Assembly: GCF_963082655.1 (NCBI RefSeq)
Contig: NC_081552.1
Span: 182,264,571 to 182,328,570, forward strand
Direction of reading: 5' to 3'
Source of the DNA: Stomoxys calcitrans
Taxonomy: Eukaryota; Arthropoda; Insecta; Diptera; Muscidae
DNA: 64,000 nucleotides
Part shown: piece after piece, positions 34,027-45,367 of the stretch
Position numbering within the stretch: the stretch's first letter is position 1
Layout: the number at the start of each line of letters is the position of its first letter
Made by a program: the position numbers and the translations under genes
The notes under the pieces: model-generated
Told to the model about the DNA's origin: nothing
The model's input: only the letters and a program-made list of their open reading frames with translations
Database searches by the model: none

Positions 34027-35222
34027 TTTTTATACCCTTCACCACTACTGTGGTACAGAGTATTATAACTTAGTGAATTTATATGTAACACCAAAAAGGA
34101 AGAGAGACGATAAGTATACCGATCGACTCAGAATTGCTTTCAGATTCGATTTGGCTATGTCCGTCTGTCTGTCTCTCCGTCCGTCTCCCATAAATACGTT
34201 CGTTCAATAATAATGCAAAAAAATGGTTCAGGTTAACCGATTCTCTCGAAATTTGGCAGGAAGGATTTTTTTACGACTGGTGAATTTCATGGAAATCGGC
34301 TCAGATTTAGATATAGCACTCATATATAAATATCGCCTGATTTTCACTCCTAGTGCCACTGCAAGCACATTTATTGACCTATCTTGGCAAAATATTGCAC
34401 AACGCTTTCCTCGACGACTACCACAATATACATAGAGTTTGGTCAAAATCGGTTCAGATTTAGATATAGTTCCCATATATATGTTCGTTCGATTTGCAGT
34501 AATATTGCAATAAAATGGTCTTTAGTTAACCGATTTTCTCGAAATTTGGCAGGCGGGATTTTCTCTTGACTCCCAATATTACTGGTGAATTTCAGGGAAA
34601 TCGGTTCAGATTTAGATGCAGCTCTCATATATGTATATAGCCCGACTTTAACTTCTAGAGTCACAGCGAGCGCATTAATTGACCCATCTTGCCAAAATTT
34701 TGCAAAACGCTTTCCTCGACGACTGCCACAGTATCTGAGGAGTTTGCTCGAAATCGGTTGAGATTTAGGTATGGCTTTCTTATATATGTTCTTCCGCTTT
34801 TGAGAAACATTGCAAAAACGTGCTCATTCGTTAACCGATTTTGTCGAAATTTTGCAGGAAGGATTTTCTTATGACTCGCAATATTGCGAGTCATATAATA
34901 TATTTTATAGAAATCGCAATATTTCATAGAAATCGGCCCAGATTTGGAAATAGCTGTCATATATGAATATCGCCCGATCTTCACCCCAAGAGCCACTGTT
35001 TTACCAAAAGTTTGCTCGAAATCGGATCAGAATTAGATACAGCTCCCATATATATGTTCGTCAGATTTGGGTAATTTGTCATAATGTTGTCATTTGCCAA
35101 CCGTAGTCGAGGTCCATCAAAATTGGTTCAGAATTGGACATAGGTTCCACAATGTACTTGTAGGGTAGGTGTAGGGTATTGTACTGTCGGCACCGCCTGA
35201 CTTTTGCCCTTCCTTACTGGTT
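34027..35222 (-). repeat. Family C DINE-like repeat
   Basis: Opens 'tttttatacccttcaccactactgtggtacagagtattata', GTCY segment 34160-34190 (gtccgtctgtctgtctctccgtccgtc), then units marked 'cggttcagatttagatatagctcccatatat' starting at 34304, 34457, 34609 and 34762 (intervals 152-153 bp). It closes with the C-type head 'gtcggcaccgcctgacttttgcccttccttact'. Distantly related to A and B through the shared 'tatatgggagctatatc...gaaccgattt' core. Confidence 0.8.
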
Positions 35223-35609
35223 TATCAATGCGCTTCATACAATGTTAATTGCATAGCATTTAATGCGTAGTGTTTCGCAACCTTTTTCAATCGGTAATTG
35301 CATTTGTACCATAATACTTTACAAATGTGCGCCGTTTTAATTGAAATCTAGAGATGCCTTCTAATTGAAGCGTATGACACAAGCTAACCCTGGCATTACA
35401 TGAAAGGCCTTCACACTTTCAAATCACCGAAGAGACTCGTATTCCAATTAAGGCCTTTGTAAATATTAATGAAGTCGATAATTGAATTATGTGTTCAGTT
35501 AAAGTGTTATATAGTGACGCTATCAACATCAATGGCTTCTATTACAAGAACAACAACAAATTGATGCAGTTGCATCAACATCAACTTAGGGTAAAATTTC
35601 AGTGGCATA
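35223..35609. other. AT-rich non-coding stretch
   Basis: Nothing recognised before the TA target site of the short mariner at 35610. Confidence 0.5.
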
Positions 35610-35611
35610 TA

Positions 35612-36218
35612 AAGGGTGATTTTTTTGAGGTTAGGATTTTCATGCATTAGTATTTGACAGATCACGTGGGATTTCAGACATGGTGTCAAAGAGAAAGATG
35701 CTCAGTATGCTTTGACATTTCATCATGAATAGACTTACTAACGAGCAACGCTTGCAAATCATTGAATTTTATTACCAAAATCAGTGTTCGGTTCGAAATG
35801 TGTTCATTCACCGTAACGTTGCGTCCAACAGCATCTTTGAAAAAATACGGTCCAATGATTCCACCAGCGTACAAACCACACCAAACAGTGCATTTTTCGG
35901 GATGCATGGGCAGTTCTTGAACGGCTTCTGGTTGCTCTTCACTCCAAATGCGGCAATTTTGCTTATTTACGTAGCCATTCAACCAGAAATGAGCCTCATC
36001 GCTGAACAAAATTTGTCAAAATTTGAACACATTTCGAACCGAACACTGATTTTGGTAATAAAATTCAATGATTTGCAAGCGTTGCTCGTTAGTAAGTCTA
36101 TTCATGATGAAATGTCAAAGCATACTGAGCATCTTTCTCTTTGACACCATGTCTGAAATCCCACGTGATCTGTCAAATACTAATGCATGAAAATCCTACC
36201 CTCAAAAAAATCACCCTT
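35612..36218 (-). mobile_element. Short mariner-derived element, copy 1
   Basis: 607 bp with perfect outer ends AAGGGTGA...TCACCCTT, flanked by TA on both sides (35610-35611, 36219-36220). The terminal inverted repeats are about 194 bp and include sequence coding for a mariner-type N-terminal helix-turn-helix (NRLTNEQRLQIIEFYYQNQ). The unique centre, read on the minus strand, codes a transposase DDE-domain piece (FSDEAHFWLNGYVNKQNCRI, HPEKCTVWCGLYAGGIIGPY). The middle of the gene is deleted and the C-terminal part is replaced by the inverted repeat. Non-autonomous. Confidence 0.88.
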
Positions 36219-36544
36219 TATAAGGGTGTAGTGTGGTGGGATTTAGTTAATAGTTTCTAGAAAATGATAAGAGATTAAAAGTAAAAACGTATGGCTAATA
36301 CGTCAGGGTCAAATTTTAAAGCTTTTCATCGAAAAATCTTATATGGCAAGAGCAAAATGTTATGTAGACACCCTCTACAACTTTTCATATAGTGATTGGA
36401 CGATTTTTTCTTTAACTTATCAACGTGTTCACCGTTTTTGAATTTTGTTCAAATCTTTTCGATCATATTTAAAAAGCTGTGGCCGAATTATCGCATACGT
36501 TATCGAGTACGCCTTTGTATTAAATGAAATTTTTCAATGAAATG

Positions 36545-36832
36545 CAAATTCACAAGTTGAAAATTTCCTACGGTTTGACTTCTTCACTTATGCGACGTAT
36601 ATTCATAAATTCCTGGACTACTTGAAAGTATGATTCCGACTCCCAGCACAATCAAAATCACTAAACATTTCCATTTTCTAATCAATGGCAAATTCGCAAG
36701 TTGAGGATTTCCTACGATTTGACAACTTCACCTATGCGGTAATTGTTCACATGTTCCTGGACTACTTGAAAGTATGATTCCGACTCCCAGTAGAATCGAA
36801 ATCACCAATGCTGTTCTAAACATTTCATTTGG
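36545..36832. repeat. Tandem duplication of a 144-bp unit
   Basis: Unit 1 (36545-36688) and unit 2 (from 36689) both run from 'caaattc-caagttga' through 'tcctggactacttgaaagtatgattccgactcccag' to 'aaacatttc'. About 80 percent identical by eye; unrelated to families A-D. Confidence 0.8.
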
Positions 36833-37325
36833 TTAACCATAATACGTAACTAATGCAAAATTAAGAACCACTGTTATGCATGTATGGTCTGGCACACGCT
36901 TCTTTGCCATGCGACGCAATATAATGCATTTATGTTGTCGGTGTCTATTAATTTGTCACTAAATTAAAAATATCACTTTGAATGAGAGCAGTGATGCTCA
37001 TTTTTTAGTTTCATTCTTGTTGGCAGCTCCCCTGTGTATTGCAGTCAAAACTTATGTATGTGCATCCACATGCGTGTCAACATGCATGCAAATATGCCGT
37101 TTTGAGTAGCTGTTTCAGTGCAGTGTCAAACATTGAAAGTATGAGTGTGAACATTGTTTAGCTTTGACAAACACACATTGTGTTAGAGTGAATTCTGTAA
37201 GCACAACCTCATTGCGGTTCGAAAAGCATTCCACTGCATAAAGTTTCAGATTGTACTCTACATCGTCACTATTGTACAGGGTACGAGGGTGACCCCAAAA
37301 GTAGCCGACCTTACAAAGACAACAC
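36833..37325. other. AT-rich non-coding stretch
   Basis: Nothing recognised. A small open frame at 37115-37327 (minus) has no recognisable features. Confidence 0.5.
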
Positions 37326-38412
37326 AAACAAGTGAAAGCGTGCTAAGTTCGGCCGGGCCGAATCTTGGGAACCCACCACCATGGATTCTACTAAAAATTT
37401 ATAAAAAATAATTTAAGTTATAGGACATTATTTTATTCTGCATACCAAACTTCTGTCAAACCAGCAAAATTTAATGCTTCTAGTAACCGAACAAGGATGA
37501 TCGAGAGACCGGTTTACATACGAGCTATTTCAAGTTAAAAAATAATTTTGGAAATTGGAAGTCATAACAAAACACTATATGCCAATTCGGACAAAAATTG
37601 TGACTTGTAAGGGCTCAGAAGTCAAATCGGGCGATCGGTTTGGTTTATATGGGAGCTAAACAGGTTATGAACTGATTTGAAACGTACTTGGCACAATTGT
37701 TGGAAGTCATATCAGAACACGCTGTGCAAAATTTTAACCTAATCAAAAAAAATTGCGGCTTCTAAGGGCTCAAGAAGTCAATTCGGGAGATCGGTTAATA
37801 TGGGAGGTATGTCAGGTTATAGACCGATTTAGACCGCACTTGGCACAGTTGTTGGAAGTCATATCAGAACACCACGTGCAAAATTGCACCCAAATCGGAC
37901 AAAAATTGCGGCACCCAGGGGTTCAAAAAGTCAAATCGGGAGATCGGTTTATATAGGAGCTATATCAGGTTATAGACCAATTTGAACCGTACTTGACACA
38001 CATATTGAAAGTCATAACAGAATATCATGTGCAAAATTTCAGCCAAATCGGATGAAAATTGAGGCTTCCGGGCGCTCAAGAAGTCACATCAGGAGTTCGG
38101 TTTATATGGGAGCTATATCAGGTTATGAACCGATTTGAAACGTACTTGGCACAGTTGTTGGAAGTCATAGCGGAACACGCTGTGCAAAATCGGGAGATCG
38201 GTTTATATGGAAGGTATATCTAAATCTGAACCGAAATGGTCCATTTGCTATCCCCAACGACCTACACCAGTATTAAGTATCTGTGCAAAATTTTAAGCGG
38301 ATAGCTCTATGCGTTCGATTTCTATCGTGAATTCGACAGACGGACATGGCTAGATCGATTCAGAATGACGAGACGATCAGGAATATATACTTTATGGGGT
38401 CCTAGATCAATA
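37326..38412 (+). repeat. Family A DINE-like repeat
   Basis: Head 'aaacaagtgaaagcgtgctaagttcggccgggccgaa' with a perfect 15-base palindrome, then 'cccaccaccatggattctact', five to six units and the 3' domain. The extreme 3' end after 'tatggggtcctagatcaat' (about 38410) is missing. Confidence 0.85.
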
Positions 38413-38611
38413 AAAACAAATTTCTTTATTTCTCAAAATAATCTCCGTTTAGCTCGATACACTTTTCCAGCGATGTCGAATAGCTTCGATTCCCGGTTTA
38501 TAGTAGGAAGTAGAAGAAGTCTAGCTCCAGAACCATCAACCACAAGTCACATCTCTTCATTGCTGGAAAATCTTTGTCGCCGAGCCATTTTTTAAAATTA
38601 AGAAATAAAAA

Positions 38612-38700
38612 ACAAGTAAACGATCATTAAGTTCGGCCGGACCGAATCACAAATACCCTTCACTACTTTGAATAACTTTTTCATATATTTTTAGGAGCTA
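38612..38700 (+). repeat. DINE-like head fragment
   Basis: 'aaaacaagtaaacgatcattaagttcggccggaccgaatcacaaatacccttcactac' is a head of mixed A/C type, cut off by the N5 element that follows. Confidence 0.65.
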
Positions 38701-38976
38701 TATAAATTAGGTTAGCTTTAAATCAGTCAACAGACTCACTTAGACGTTTTCGTTCATTGTGATCCCACAGGAATAGGAGAAGGAAGATGCCTTCTAGTTC
38801 CTACTATCCAGAATGTTCGCTTTTAAAAGACCTACCAACCGAATGGTCACATCGGTTAAAACTGACAAAGGTCGCAAAGAAATTAGAACATACAGTGGAA
38901 CTATATTCTGACTGCCAGTGTGGGACACACAAAGGAAATTTTCTATAGTCTCTTCTTCCTCAACGTCCTCATAATT

Positions 38977-39225
38977 TCAGCAAAAATCGTTACTGGCAAC
39001 CTTCAGTCTCTGAGCATATTTTCCGATTAGACAGTGACCTGTCATGACGGAGACAATGACTGAGACGTCTGTTCTAGCCAATGACAGCAAAACGGTAGAC
39101 CTCTTCAAGTCTAGATTAGACCACATGGTTTTGGAATGATCACAGCCCACTCTTTGTGACCATCTATCATTCGTTGTCCTTCGGGCCTGGTCCTGAAAAC
39201 TTAGCTTACATGTCGCTAGTGGCAT
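38977..39225 (-). pseudogene. N5 C-terminal region after RNase H
   Basis: Contains VSVMTGHCLIGKYAQRLKVA and NDFC, the His/Cys-containing segment that usually follows the RNase H domain in this element type. It is also found as the isolated fragment at 2030-2405. Confidence 0.65.
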
Positions 39226-39240
39226 ACCTACAGATTCCAG

Positions 39241-39530
39241 TTACCCTGGATTGTGCAAGGTATTTCCTAGTCTCGCCAGCTCGTCCGCTTTACAATTCCC
39301 TGGGATATCTTTGTGGCCCGGCACCCAGAACAGGTGAGTTTTGAACCGTTCTGCCATCTCGTTGAGAGATCTGCGACAGTGGAGGCCGGTTTTTGTGTTC
39401 AGAAATACGTGCTCCAGGGATTCAATGGATGCCTGGCTATCTGAGAATTTATTTATACCAATCGTCGCAATGACATTATATCCTAGCCATTCCAACACTT
39501 CCTTAATAGCAAGAATCTCCGCTTGATAGG
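39241..39530 (-). pseudogene. N5 RNase H domain, partial
   Basis: Residues VLEWLGYN...FSDSQASIESLEH (the D of SDSQA is an RNase H catalytic position) and THLFWVPGHKDIPGNCKADELARLG (the final H/D-containing block) identify an RNase H that would remove template RNA. The N-terminal catalytic block is degraded; stops separate it from the neighbouring pieces. Confidence 0.8.
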
Positions 39531-39738
39531 CACTGCAGTGGTCGGGTAACCTTTTCGATATGACCAGTTCTATATCTTAAGAGTACACCCCAAATACCAC
39601 CTGGTCATCTAGTTTGGAACCATCCGGAATGGTGGTACAGTACTTTTTATTAAAAAGCGACTCAAGCAGGGTGTAATCCACACTGCCTGGAACATCGGGC
39701 ATTATATCCAGGAGAACACAGTGTCCCTAGCCGCCACA

Positions 39739-39966
39739 TTACCAAAGAGAAAGCCCCCTTAGTCTCACGGCAGTGGTCGCAACAATTTGTCTAGCCATGT
39801 GATACACAAACAAGTCATCCTTTGTATCCGATTGACTATTGAACAGTAGGTGGACTTTTGAAGCGCCGTCCACCAGACCACAACACCATATAGCATTATA
39901 GGTCTGACGACTGCAGTACCCAGTGCATGATACGCTGTCTAAACTCTCAAATTTTGCCAATGGCAC
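39739..39966 (-). pseudogene. N5 RT C-terminal piece
   Basis: Frames here give TAVVRPIMLYGVVVWWTALQ-like sequence (in a shifted frame) and RQIVATTAVRLRGLSLW. It matches 55790-55900 and 20900-21030. The polymerase core upstream is missing from this copy. Confidence 0.65.
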
Positions 39967-40244
39967 TCTTGCAGGATTAGCGACTTAAAGGAGTGGAAAC
40001 TTCTGTTGAAGAGTTTTCTAGATCTTTCTTCGACCTACCAGTTCTGGGGTCCACCATGGCGAACGCTGTTTGCCCTTTTCTTGGCACTAGGACATTATGA
40101 CACAATCGAGTCATTCGGGGCCTTCCGCTTGATCGTTATGTCTCTATCCTCCGCAATTTCGAGTTACTTTTCTGGTCTAGAAGGTAGATATGCAAAATTT
40201 GTGCCGAAATTTATCCCAATCCGCCATTCTTCTGTTTAGACGAG

Positions 40245-40745
40245 GGACCACTTCTGCAGTATTTTCTCCCAGGCTCAAACAAATATAACGATGATCAGAA
40301 AAGCTGTGGTCATCCAACATATCCTAGTGGCATATTCTTGAGCTTATATCTTCCGATACAGAGTTAATATCTTGTACCTCCTGCCTGTTCCCGGTAATAA
40401 AGGTCGGTTTATCCCCTTTATTACAAATCGCCAGATTACAACTTATAATATATTCGATAAGCAGCTCACCCTTTTCGTTGTCATCCAGTCTTCCCCATAT
40501 TTGGTGATGTTCATTAGCATCACTTCCTACAATGAGACTCTTCTTTGCTACAGAAGCGGCTGCGATTTAAGGTTTGAAGGCGGCATCTCTGAATCATGTG
40601 CCATATATAGGGAAGCCAGCCAGTAATGAGACTTGTTTATTTCAAGGCTGGCTACTACTAAATCTTCAGTGCTTAGCGACGGGGAAAAAAACATTTAGAC
40701 TACTCTTTGTAGGAATATAGGTTCTGTGTCTCCCATTCCCCGTGC
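40245..40745 (-). pseudogene. N5 endonuclease, C-terminal half
   Basis: Minus-strand reading gives SLIVGSDANEHHQIWG-like sequence followed by LLIEYIISCNLAICNKGDKPTF. The usual catalytic GDFNAHH block appears as SDANEHH in this family (SDANAHHQIWGSSDVNERGE in the 53.97 kb copy). Stop codons interrupt it. Confidence 0.65.
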
Positions 40746-40775
40746 CCACTGAGTAGTCTAAATCCCGGAATTCTT

Positions 40776-41256
40776 CTAACGAGCAACGCTTGCAAATCAT
40801 TGAATTTTATTACCAAAATCAGTGTTCGATTCGAAATGTGTTCAAATTTTGACAAATTTTGTTCAGCGATGAGGCTCATTTCTGGTTGAATGGCTACGTA
40901 AATAAGCAAAATTGCCGCATTTGGAGTGAAGAGCAACCAGAAGCCGTTCAAGAACTGCCCATGCATCCCGAAAAATGCACTGTTTGGTGTGGTTTGTACG
41001 CTGGTGGAATCATTGGACCGTATTTTTTCAAAGATGCTGTTGGACGCAACGTTACGGTGAATGAACACATTTCGAACCGAACACTGATTTTGGTAATAAA
41101 ATTCAATGATTTGCAAGCTTTGCTCGTTAGTAAGTCTATTCATGATGAAATGTGAAAGCATACTGAGCATCTTTCTCTTTGACACCATGTCTGAAATCCC
41201 ACGTGATCTGTCAAATACTAATGCATGAAAATCTTAACCTCAAAAAAATCACCCTT
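40776..41256 (+). mobile_element. Short mariner-derived element, copy 2, left end lost
   Basis: Same structure and internal deletion as the copies at 35612 and 45665. The left end is cut about 125 bp in (starts within 'ctaacgagcaacgcttgc'), while the right end is complete (TCACCCTT at 41249-41256, then TA). It sits inside the minus-strand N5 endonuclease, so it inserted after N5. Plus orientation, coding FSDEAHFWLNGYVNKQN. Confidence 0.85.
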
Positions 41257-41329
41257 TAGAACCATTCATTCATATTCCATGGTTCGTGGATAAGAATCAC
41301 GTCAAATCCCTCTGCCATCAGGAGGACCT

Positions 41330-41870
41330 TCAGTGCCGCCGAAGCGGCCTTACAATGGTGGAGATTTATCTGTAGAAACCGGACCATAGTCAAGATTCAG
41401 AACTTCGGCACTGTTGTGTTAGCCTCGTCTTCTGATTTCACCAGGAGTTCATCCTCACTAGATTTGTTAGATCTTGTTATGATGAGCTTCCGTTGGCTTC
41501 CAGGGGCAGGTGAGAAAGCTGTGAAATCATCGTTCCTCAGGACACTGGACATTTGCGGTGTGGACGATTCCTTCTTAGGTGCTTCACTAGCTGCTGCTGT
41601 CGAAGTACTTTCTGAGTTCCGTGCTTCTCAGCTGGCGCACACCTTGAGCCCAGTCCGGCTGACTCCTGCTGACGAGTCGTCTGTCGGCTAGTGGAGCCTG
41701 GAGCAGCCGCTCCACCAGTAGAGGTTTTAGTAGCAGACAACATGCTACGGTCTGATACCACCACCTCAACTGTTGGGTCTTTGAAGTCCATTTTAAGCCT
41801 ACTCTCTGGTTCTAGATCTGCCGCTTCACTGGAAACTGCCGCAGATCACCAACCGCCTAATGAATACCAC
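41330..41870 (-). pseudogene. N5 ORF1 (gag-like), broken
   Basis: Minus-strand pieces TSTGGAAAPGSTSRQ and TRSNKSSEDELLVKSEDEANT correspond to the N- and C-terminal parts of the ORF1 seen at 52441-53790. The central domain is deleted. The DNA just downstream encodes the endonuclease start RFLQINLHHCKAA. Confidence 0.65.
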
Positions 41871-41994
41871 TATCGTAGCTATCCTTGACTTAAATTTTTA
41901 TTCCAAAAGTAATGACCTATTATGAGTTACAGAAAAATTCTGGCAGAGCGAAATAACAAAACGTCCGCTTCACTCAACTGTTCAAACAATTATA

Positions 41995-42457
41995 TATATC
42001 AAACAAGCTATATCTAAATCTGAACCGAATTTAATGAAATCTTGCAAATATGTTGAGATCAGTAATAAACAATGCGTGCCAAAGTTTGTGCAGATCGTTG
42101 GAAAATTGTTGTTACTCTAAACCGATTTTGATGAAATCTTGCAGATATGTTAACATCAGTAACAAAACAATCGGTGCCAAATTTTGTGCTGATCGGTTGA
42201 AAATTATAGCTAATACGGCCAGTTAAGTGCAAATCGGGCATGACATGTGTAAATTTCGTGACGATTGGACAACAAATACGACCTATACCATGAATAGATG
42301 AACTCACAGACAAACATGGCTAAATCGAATCAGAAAGTGATTCTGAGTGGGTCGGTATACTTATCAATAGGTATAGCTCTTCTTCTCCTTCTTATCGTTG
42401 CAAACAAACGCACAAACTAATAATACCCTTTACCACGGTGGTGGTGTACGGTATAGA
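41995..42457 (+). repeat. Family C DINE-like repeat, 3' half
   Basis: Units 'gctatatctaaatctgaaccg', 'gaaatcttgcaaatatgtt', a decayed GTCY end ('gacaaacatggctaaatcgaatcag') and the closing 'aataccctttaccacggtggtggtgtacgg'. No head. Confidence 0.65.
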
Positions 42458-42477
42458 GACTTTCACAAGGTTTGCTA

Positions 42478-43334
42478 GAAAACAAGGAAGAGCGTCCTAA
42501 GTTCGGCCCGGCCGAATCTTATATACCTTCCTCCATGGATCGAATTTGTTGAGTTCTTTGCGCGGTGTCTCTTTTTAGGCAAACAAAGAATAATGGATAA
42601 AAATTGTTATGCTATTGGAGCTATACTAAGGTAAAGTCCGATTCGGACCATAAAAAAATTGAATGTTTTAGACCATAGTAGAAGTCAGTCCATTTGGATA
42701 AGAACTGCGACTTATAGGGGTTCAAGAAGCATAATCTGGAGATCGGTTTATATGGGAGCTGTATCAGGCTATAGATCGATTCAGACCATATTGGACCCGT
42801 ATGTTGAAGGTCATGGGAGAAACCATTGTACAAAATTTAAGCCAAATCGTCTTAATCCCCTAGAGGCTTAAGAAGTCAAGATCCCAGATCGGTTTATATG
42901 GCTGCAATATAAGGTTATTTACCGATTTGAACCACACTTAGCACAGTTTTTGGAAGTCATAAAAAAACATGTCATGCTAAATTTCAGCCAGATCAGATGA
43001 GAATTGCGCCCCCTAGTGGCTCAAGAAATCAAGATCCAAGATCGGTTTATATGGCAGCTATATCAAAACATGGACCGATATGACCCATTTACAATCCCAA
43101 CCGGTCTTCACTGATAAGAAGTATTTGTGCAAAATGTAAAGCGCCTAGCTTTACTCTTTTCAAAGTTAGCGCGCTTTCGACAGACGGACGGTAGGAAATG
43201 GCTAGATCGACTTAAAATGTCATGACAATCAAGAATATATATATTTTATGGGGTCATAGACGAATATTTCGAGGTGTTACAAACGGAATGACGAAATAAA
43301 TACACCCCCATCCTATGGTGGAGGGTACAAAAAT
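42478..43334 (+). repeat. Family A DINE-like repeat
   Basis: Head 'gaaaacaaggaagagcgtcctaa', palindrome 'ttcggcccggccgaa', 'ccttcctccatggatcgaatttgttgagttctttgcgcgg', three units and a complete 3' end 'ccatcctatggtggagggtacaaaaatt'. Confidence 0.85.
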
Positions 43335-43597
43335 TAATGAACTTTTAAATTAATTTTTTATCTGGATCATTTAAAATAATGATTAAAATTTTACATTTTT
43401 AATTAATTTTTTAAGTGATCCAATTGTGATTGAAAAAAAAAAAATTTAATTCAATTAAAATATAAATTTTTTTGTAACAAAAAATGGCAAAAATTTCAAT
43501 CACGACTGTAATTAAAAAAAAATCACATTCAACTAACAAATGATTGGTCACTACTGTCATTGAAAACATGTTAAAATTGGATCAATTAATAATCACA
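43335..43597. repeat. AT-rich TTAATTG-type repeat
   Basis: Same vocabulary as 13130-13400: 'ttaattaattttttaagtgatccaatt', 'aaaattggatcaattaat', long A-runs. Possibly a decayed MITE. Confidence 0.4.
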
Positions 43598-44822
43598 ATA
43601 AACAAGTAAAAAGGCGTTAAGTTCGGCCGGGCCGAACTTTGGATACCCACCACCTCGGGTATATATGTAAATCACCTTTCGTCAAAATCCGGTGAAAAAT
43701 GCATACCCCATAGCAGCTACAATATATAGAAATATGTTCCGATTTGGACCAAATACTAATAAATACAAGTCATTGTTCAATTGTGTATAACAAAATATTG
43801 GTCGTTTTAGTAGCAATATCTAAAAATAAACCAATCTGAACCATATACGAGACGGATGTCGAAAAGCCTAACAAAAGTCACTGTGTCAAATTTCAGTGAA
43901 ATCGGACAATAAATGCACCTTTTATGGCCCCAAAACCTTAAATCGAGAGATCGGTCTATATGGCAGCTATATCCAAATCTGAACTGATCTGTGCCATGTT
44001 GCAGAAGTATGTCGAGGGGCTTAACTTAACTCATTGTCCCAAATTTCAGCGACATCGAAAAATAAATGCTTTTTTTTTGGGCCCAAAATCCAAATCTGGA
44101 CCGATCTGGACCAAACTGAAGAAGGATGTCGAAGGGCCTAACATAACTCACTGTCCCAAATTTTGGCAAAATCGGATAAAAAATGCGCTTTTTATGGGCG
44201 CAGGACCTTAAATCCCTTAAATCGAGAGATCGGTCTATATGGCAGTTATATTCAAATCTGGACCGACCAAGGCCAAATTAAAGAAGGGTTTCGAGGGGCC
44301 TAACATAACTCACTGCCCCAAATTTCAGCAAATTGGTGTAATAAATTTGGCTTTTATGGGTCTTAGACTCTAAATCGGAGGATCGGTCTATATGGCAGCT
44401 ATATCCAAATCGGGACCGATCTGAGCCAAATTTAAGAAGGATATCGAACAAAACTCACTGTCCCAAATTTCAGCTAAATCGGATAATAAATATGGCTTTT
44501 ATGGGCCTATGACCCTAAATCGGCGGATCGGTCTATATGGGGGCTATATCAAGATATGGTCCGATATAACCCATCTTCGAACTTCACCTGCTTATGGACA
44601 AAAAAAAAGAATCTGTGCAAAGGTTCAGCTCAATATCTCTATTTTTAAAGACTGTAGCGTGATTTCAACAGACAGACGGACAGACATGGCTAGATGGTCT
44701 TAGATTTTTACGCTGATCAAGAATATATATACTTTATGGGGTCGGAAATGGATATTTCGATGTGTTGCAAACGCAATGAAAAAAAGGGATATATCCCATG
44801 TATCGGTGGTGGGTATAAAAAT
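43598..44822 (+). repeat. Family B DINE-like repeat, full length
   Basis: Head 'aaacaagtaaaaaggcgttaag', perfect palindrome 'ttcggccgggccgaa', 'tacccaccacctcgggtatatatgtaaatc', seven units with 'atcggtctatatggcagctatatc', a GTCY-type stretch (cagacagacggacagac, about 44668-44685) and the closing 'atcggtggtgggtataaaaa'. Confidence 0.88.
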
Positions 44823-45154
44823 GATAAGTCTGCCACTTTCTTCCCACTATGCAAATATTACAACCCGTTGCGTACGACGCATTAAACCAAATCTAGAATC
44901 TGCAACCGGAATAAACAATGCCTCCCACAATTGTTTACAAATGAGATTAACACAATGACGTAGTCTGCAGTGAAGATGGAGGATGACGATGTTTTGTTTG
45001 TGCTAACTGTGTTTGTCTGCAGTTTTTGCTGTCACGTTTTGGGGCCACAAGTCTGGTTTTTGTTTCGCCATTTTATTGTTTATTTGAAATGCATTTTAAA
45101 TTATTATTGTTTAATTGTGTTCCCCACTTTCCATCTCTCTCTCTCTCTTTTCAG
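44823..45154 (+). promoter_or_regulatory. Pxn: Intron 3' end with long polypyrimidine tract
   Basis: Ordinary intron sequence ending in 'ccatctctctctctctcttttcag', a CT-rich polypyrimidine tract directly before the acceptor of the Ig3 exon. Confidence 0.7.
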
Positions 45155-45367
45155 AACTGCCCGTTATACTAATGGCCCCACAAAATCAAACAGTTAAAGT
45201 TGGCAAAAGCTTTATACTGGAATGCGATGCAGATGGCAACCCAATACCAACTATCTCTTGGCAATTTAATGGCGAACCAATTACGCCAGTGGCCGACAGC
45301 GACCATGTGGTTTTGGAAAATGAGAATACGGAATTGATAATAAATAAGGCTCAGGAAACGGATTCAG
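45155..45367 (+). CDS. Pxn: Peroxidasin internal exon: Ig3 N-terminal two-thirds
   Basis: 213-bp exon, acceptor 'ctcttttcag', donor 'GATTCAG|gtagat', phase 1 on both sides. It encodes LPVILMAPQNQTVKVGKSFI then LECDADGNPIPTISWQFNGE; counting from the first whole codon, Cys23 and Trp35 are the Ig core residues, and ELIINKAQETDSG is the F-strand approach. The second Ig cysteine is in the next exon (VYTC), so the domain is split by a 5.1-kb intron. The sequence aligns with the third I-set domain of peroxidasin. It lacks its own start or stop; reading past the donor gives an artefactual stop. Confidence 0.85.

Larger units (their letters stand above)
38700..41965 (-). mobile_element. N5 (LOA/R1-like) retrotransposon, internally deleted
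   Basis: Minus-strand element read from right to left: 5' leader near 41960-41870 (matches 52322-52440), ORF1 pieces (41870-41330), endonuclease (41330-40245, interrupted by a short mariner), a large deletion of the RT core around 39.99 kb, RT C-terminus (39966-39739), RNase H (39530-39241) and C-terminal finger region (39225-38977), then 3' untranslated sequence. Multiple stops and frameshifts. The LOA/R1 label rests on layout and the endonuclease motif INLHHC-AA. Confidence 0.75.
14562..45154 (+). other. Pxn: Pxn intron of 30.6 kb, filled with mobile elements
   Basis: Runs from 'gtaagt' (14562) to 'ctctctctcttttcag' (45154), joining two phase-1 exons and giving ...NIDVK-E-LPVIL without loss of Ig sequence. 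It holds family A, B, C and D repeats, N2, N3, N5, two short mariners and fragments. No additional Ig-like exon was seen inside it. Confidence 0.75.

Noticed and set aside
35686..36144. Two overlapping 107-139-codon frames on opposite strands, as possible small genes
   Set aside because: Both are products of the long inverted repeats and central DDE fragment of the short mariner element.
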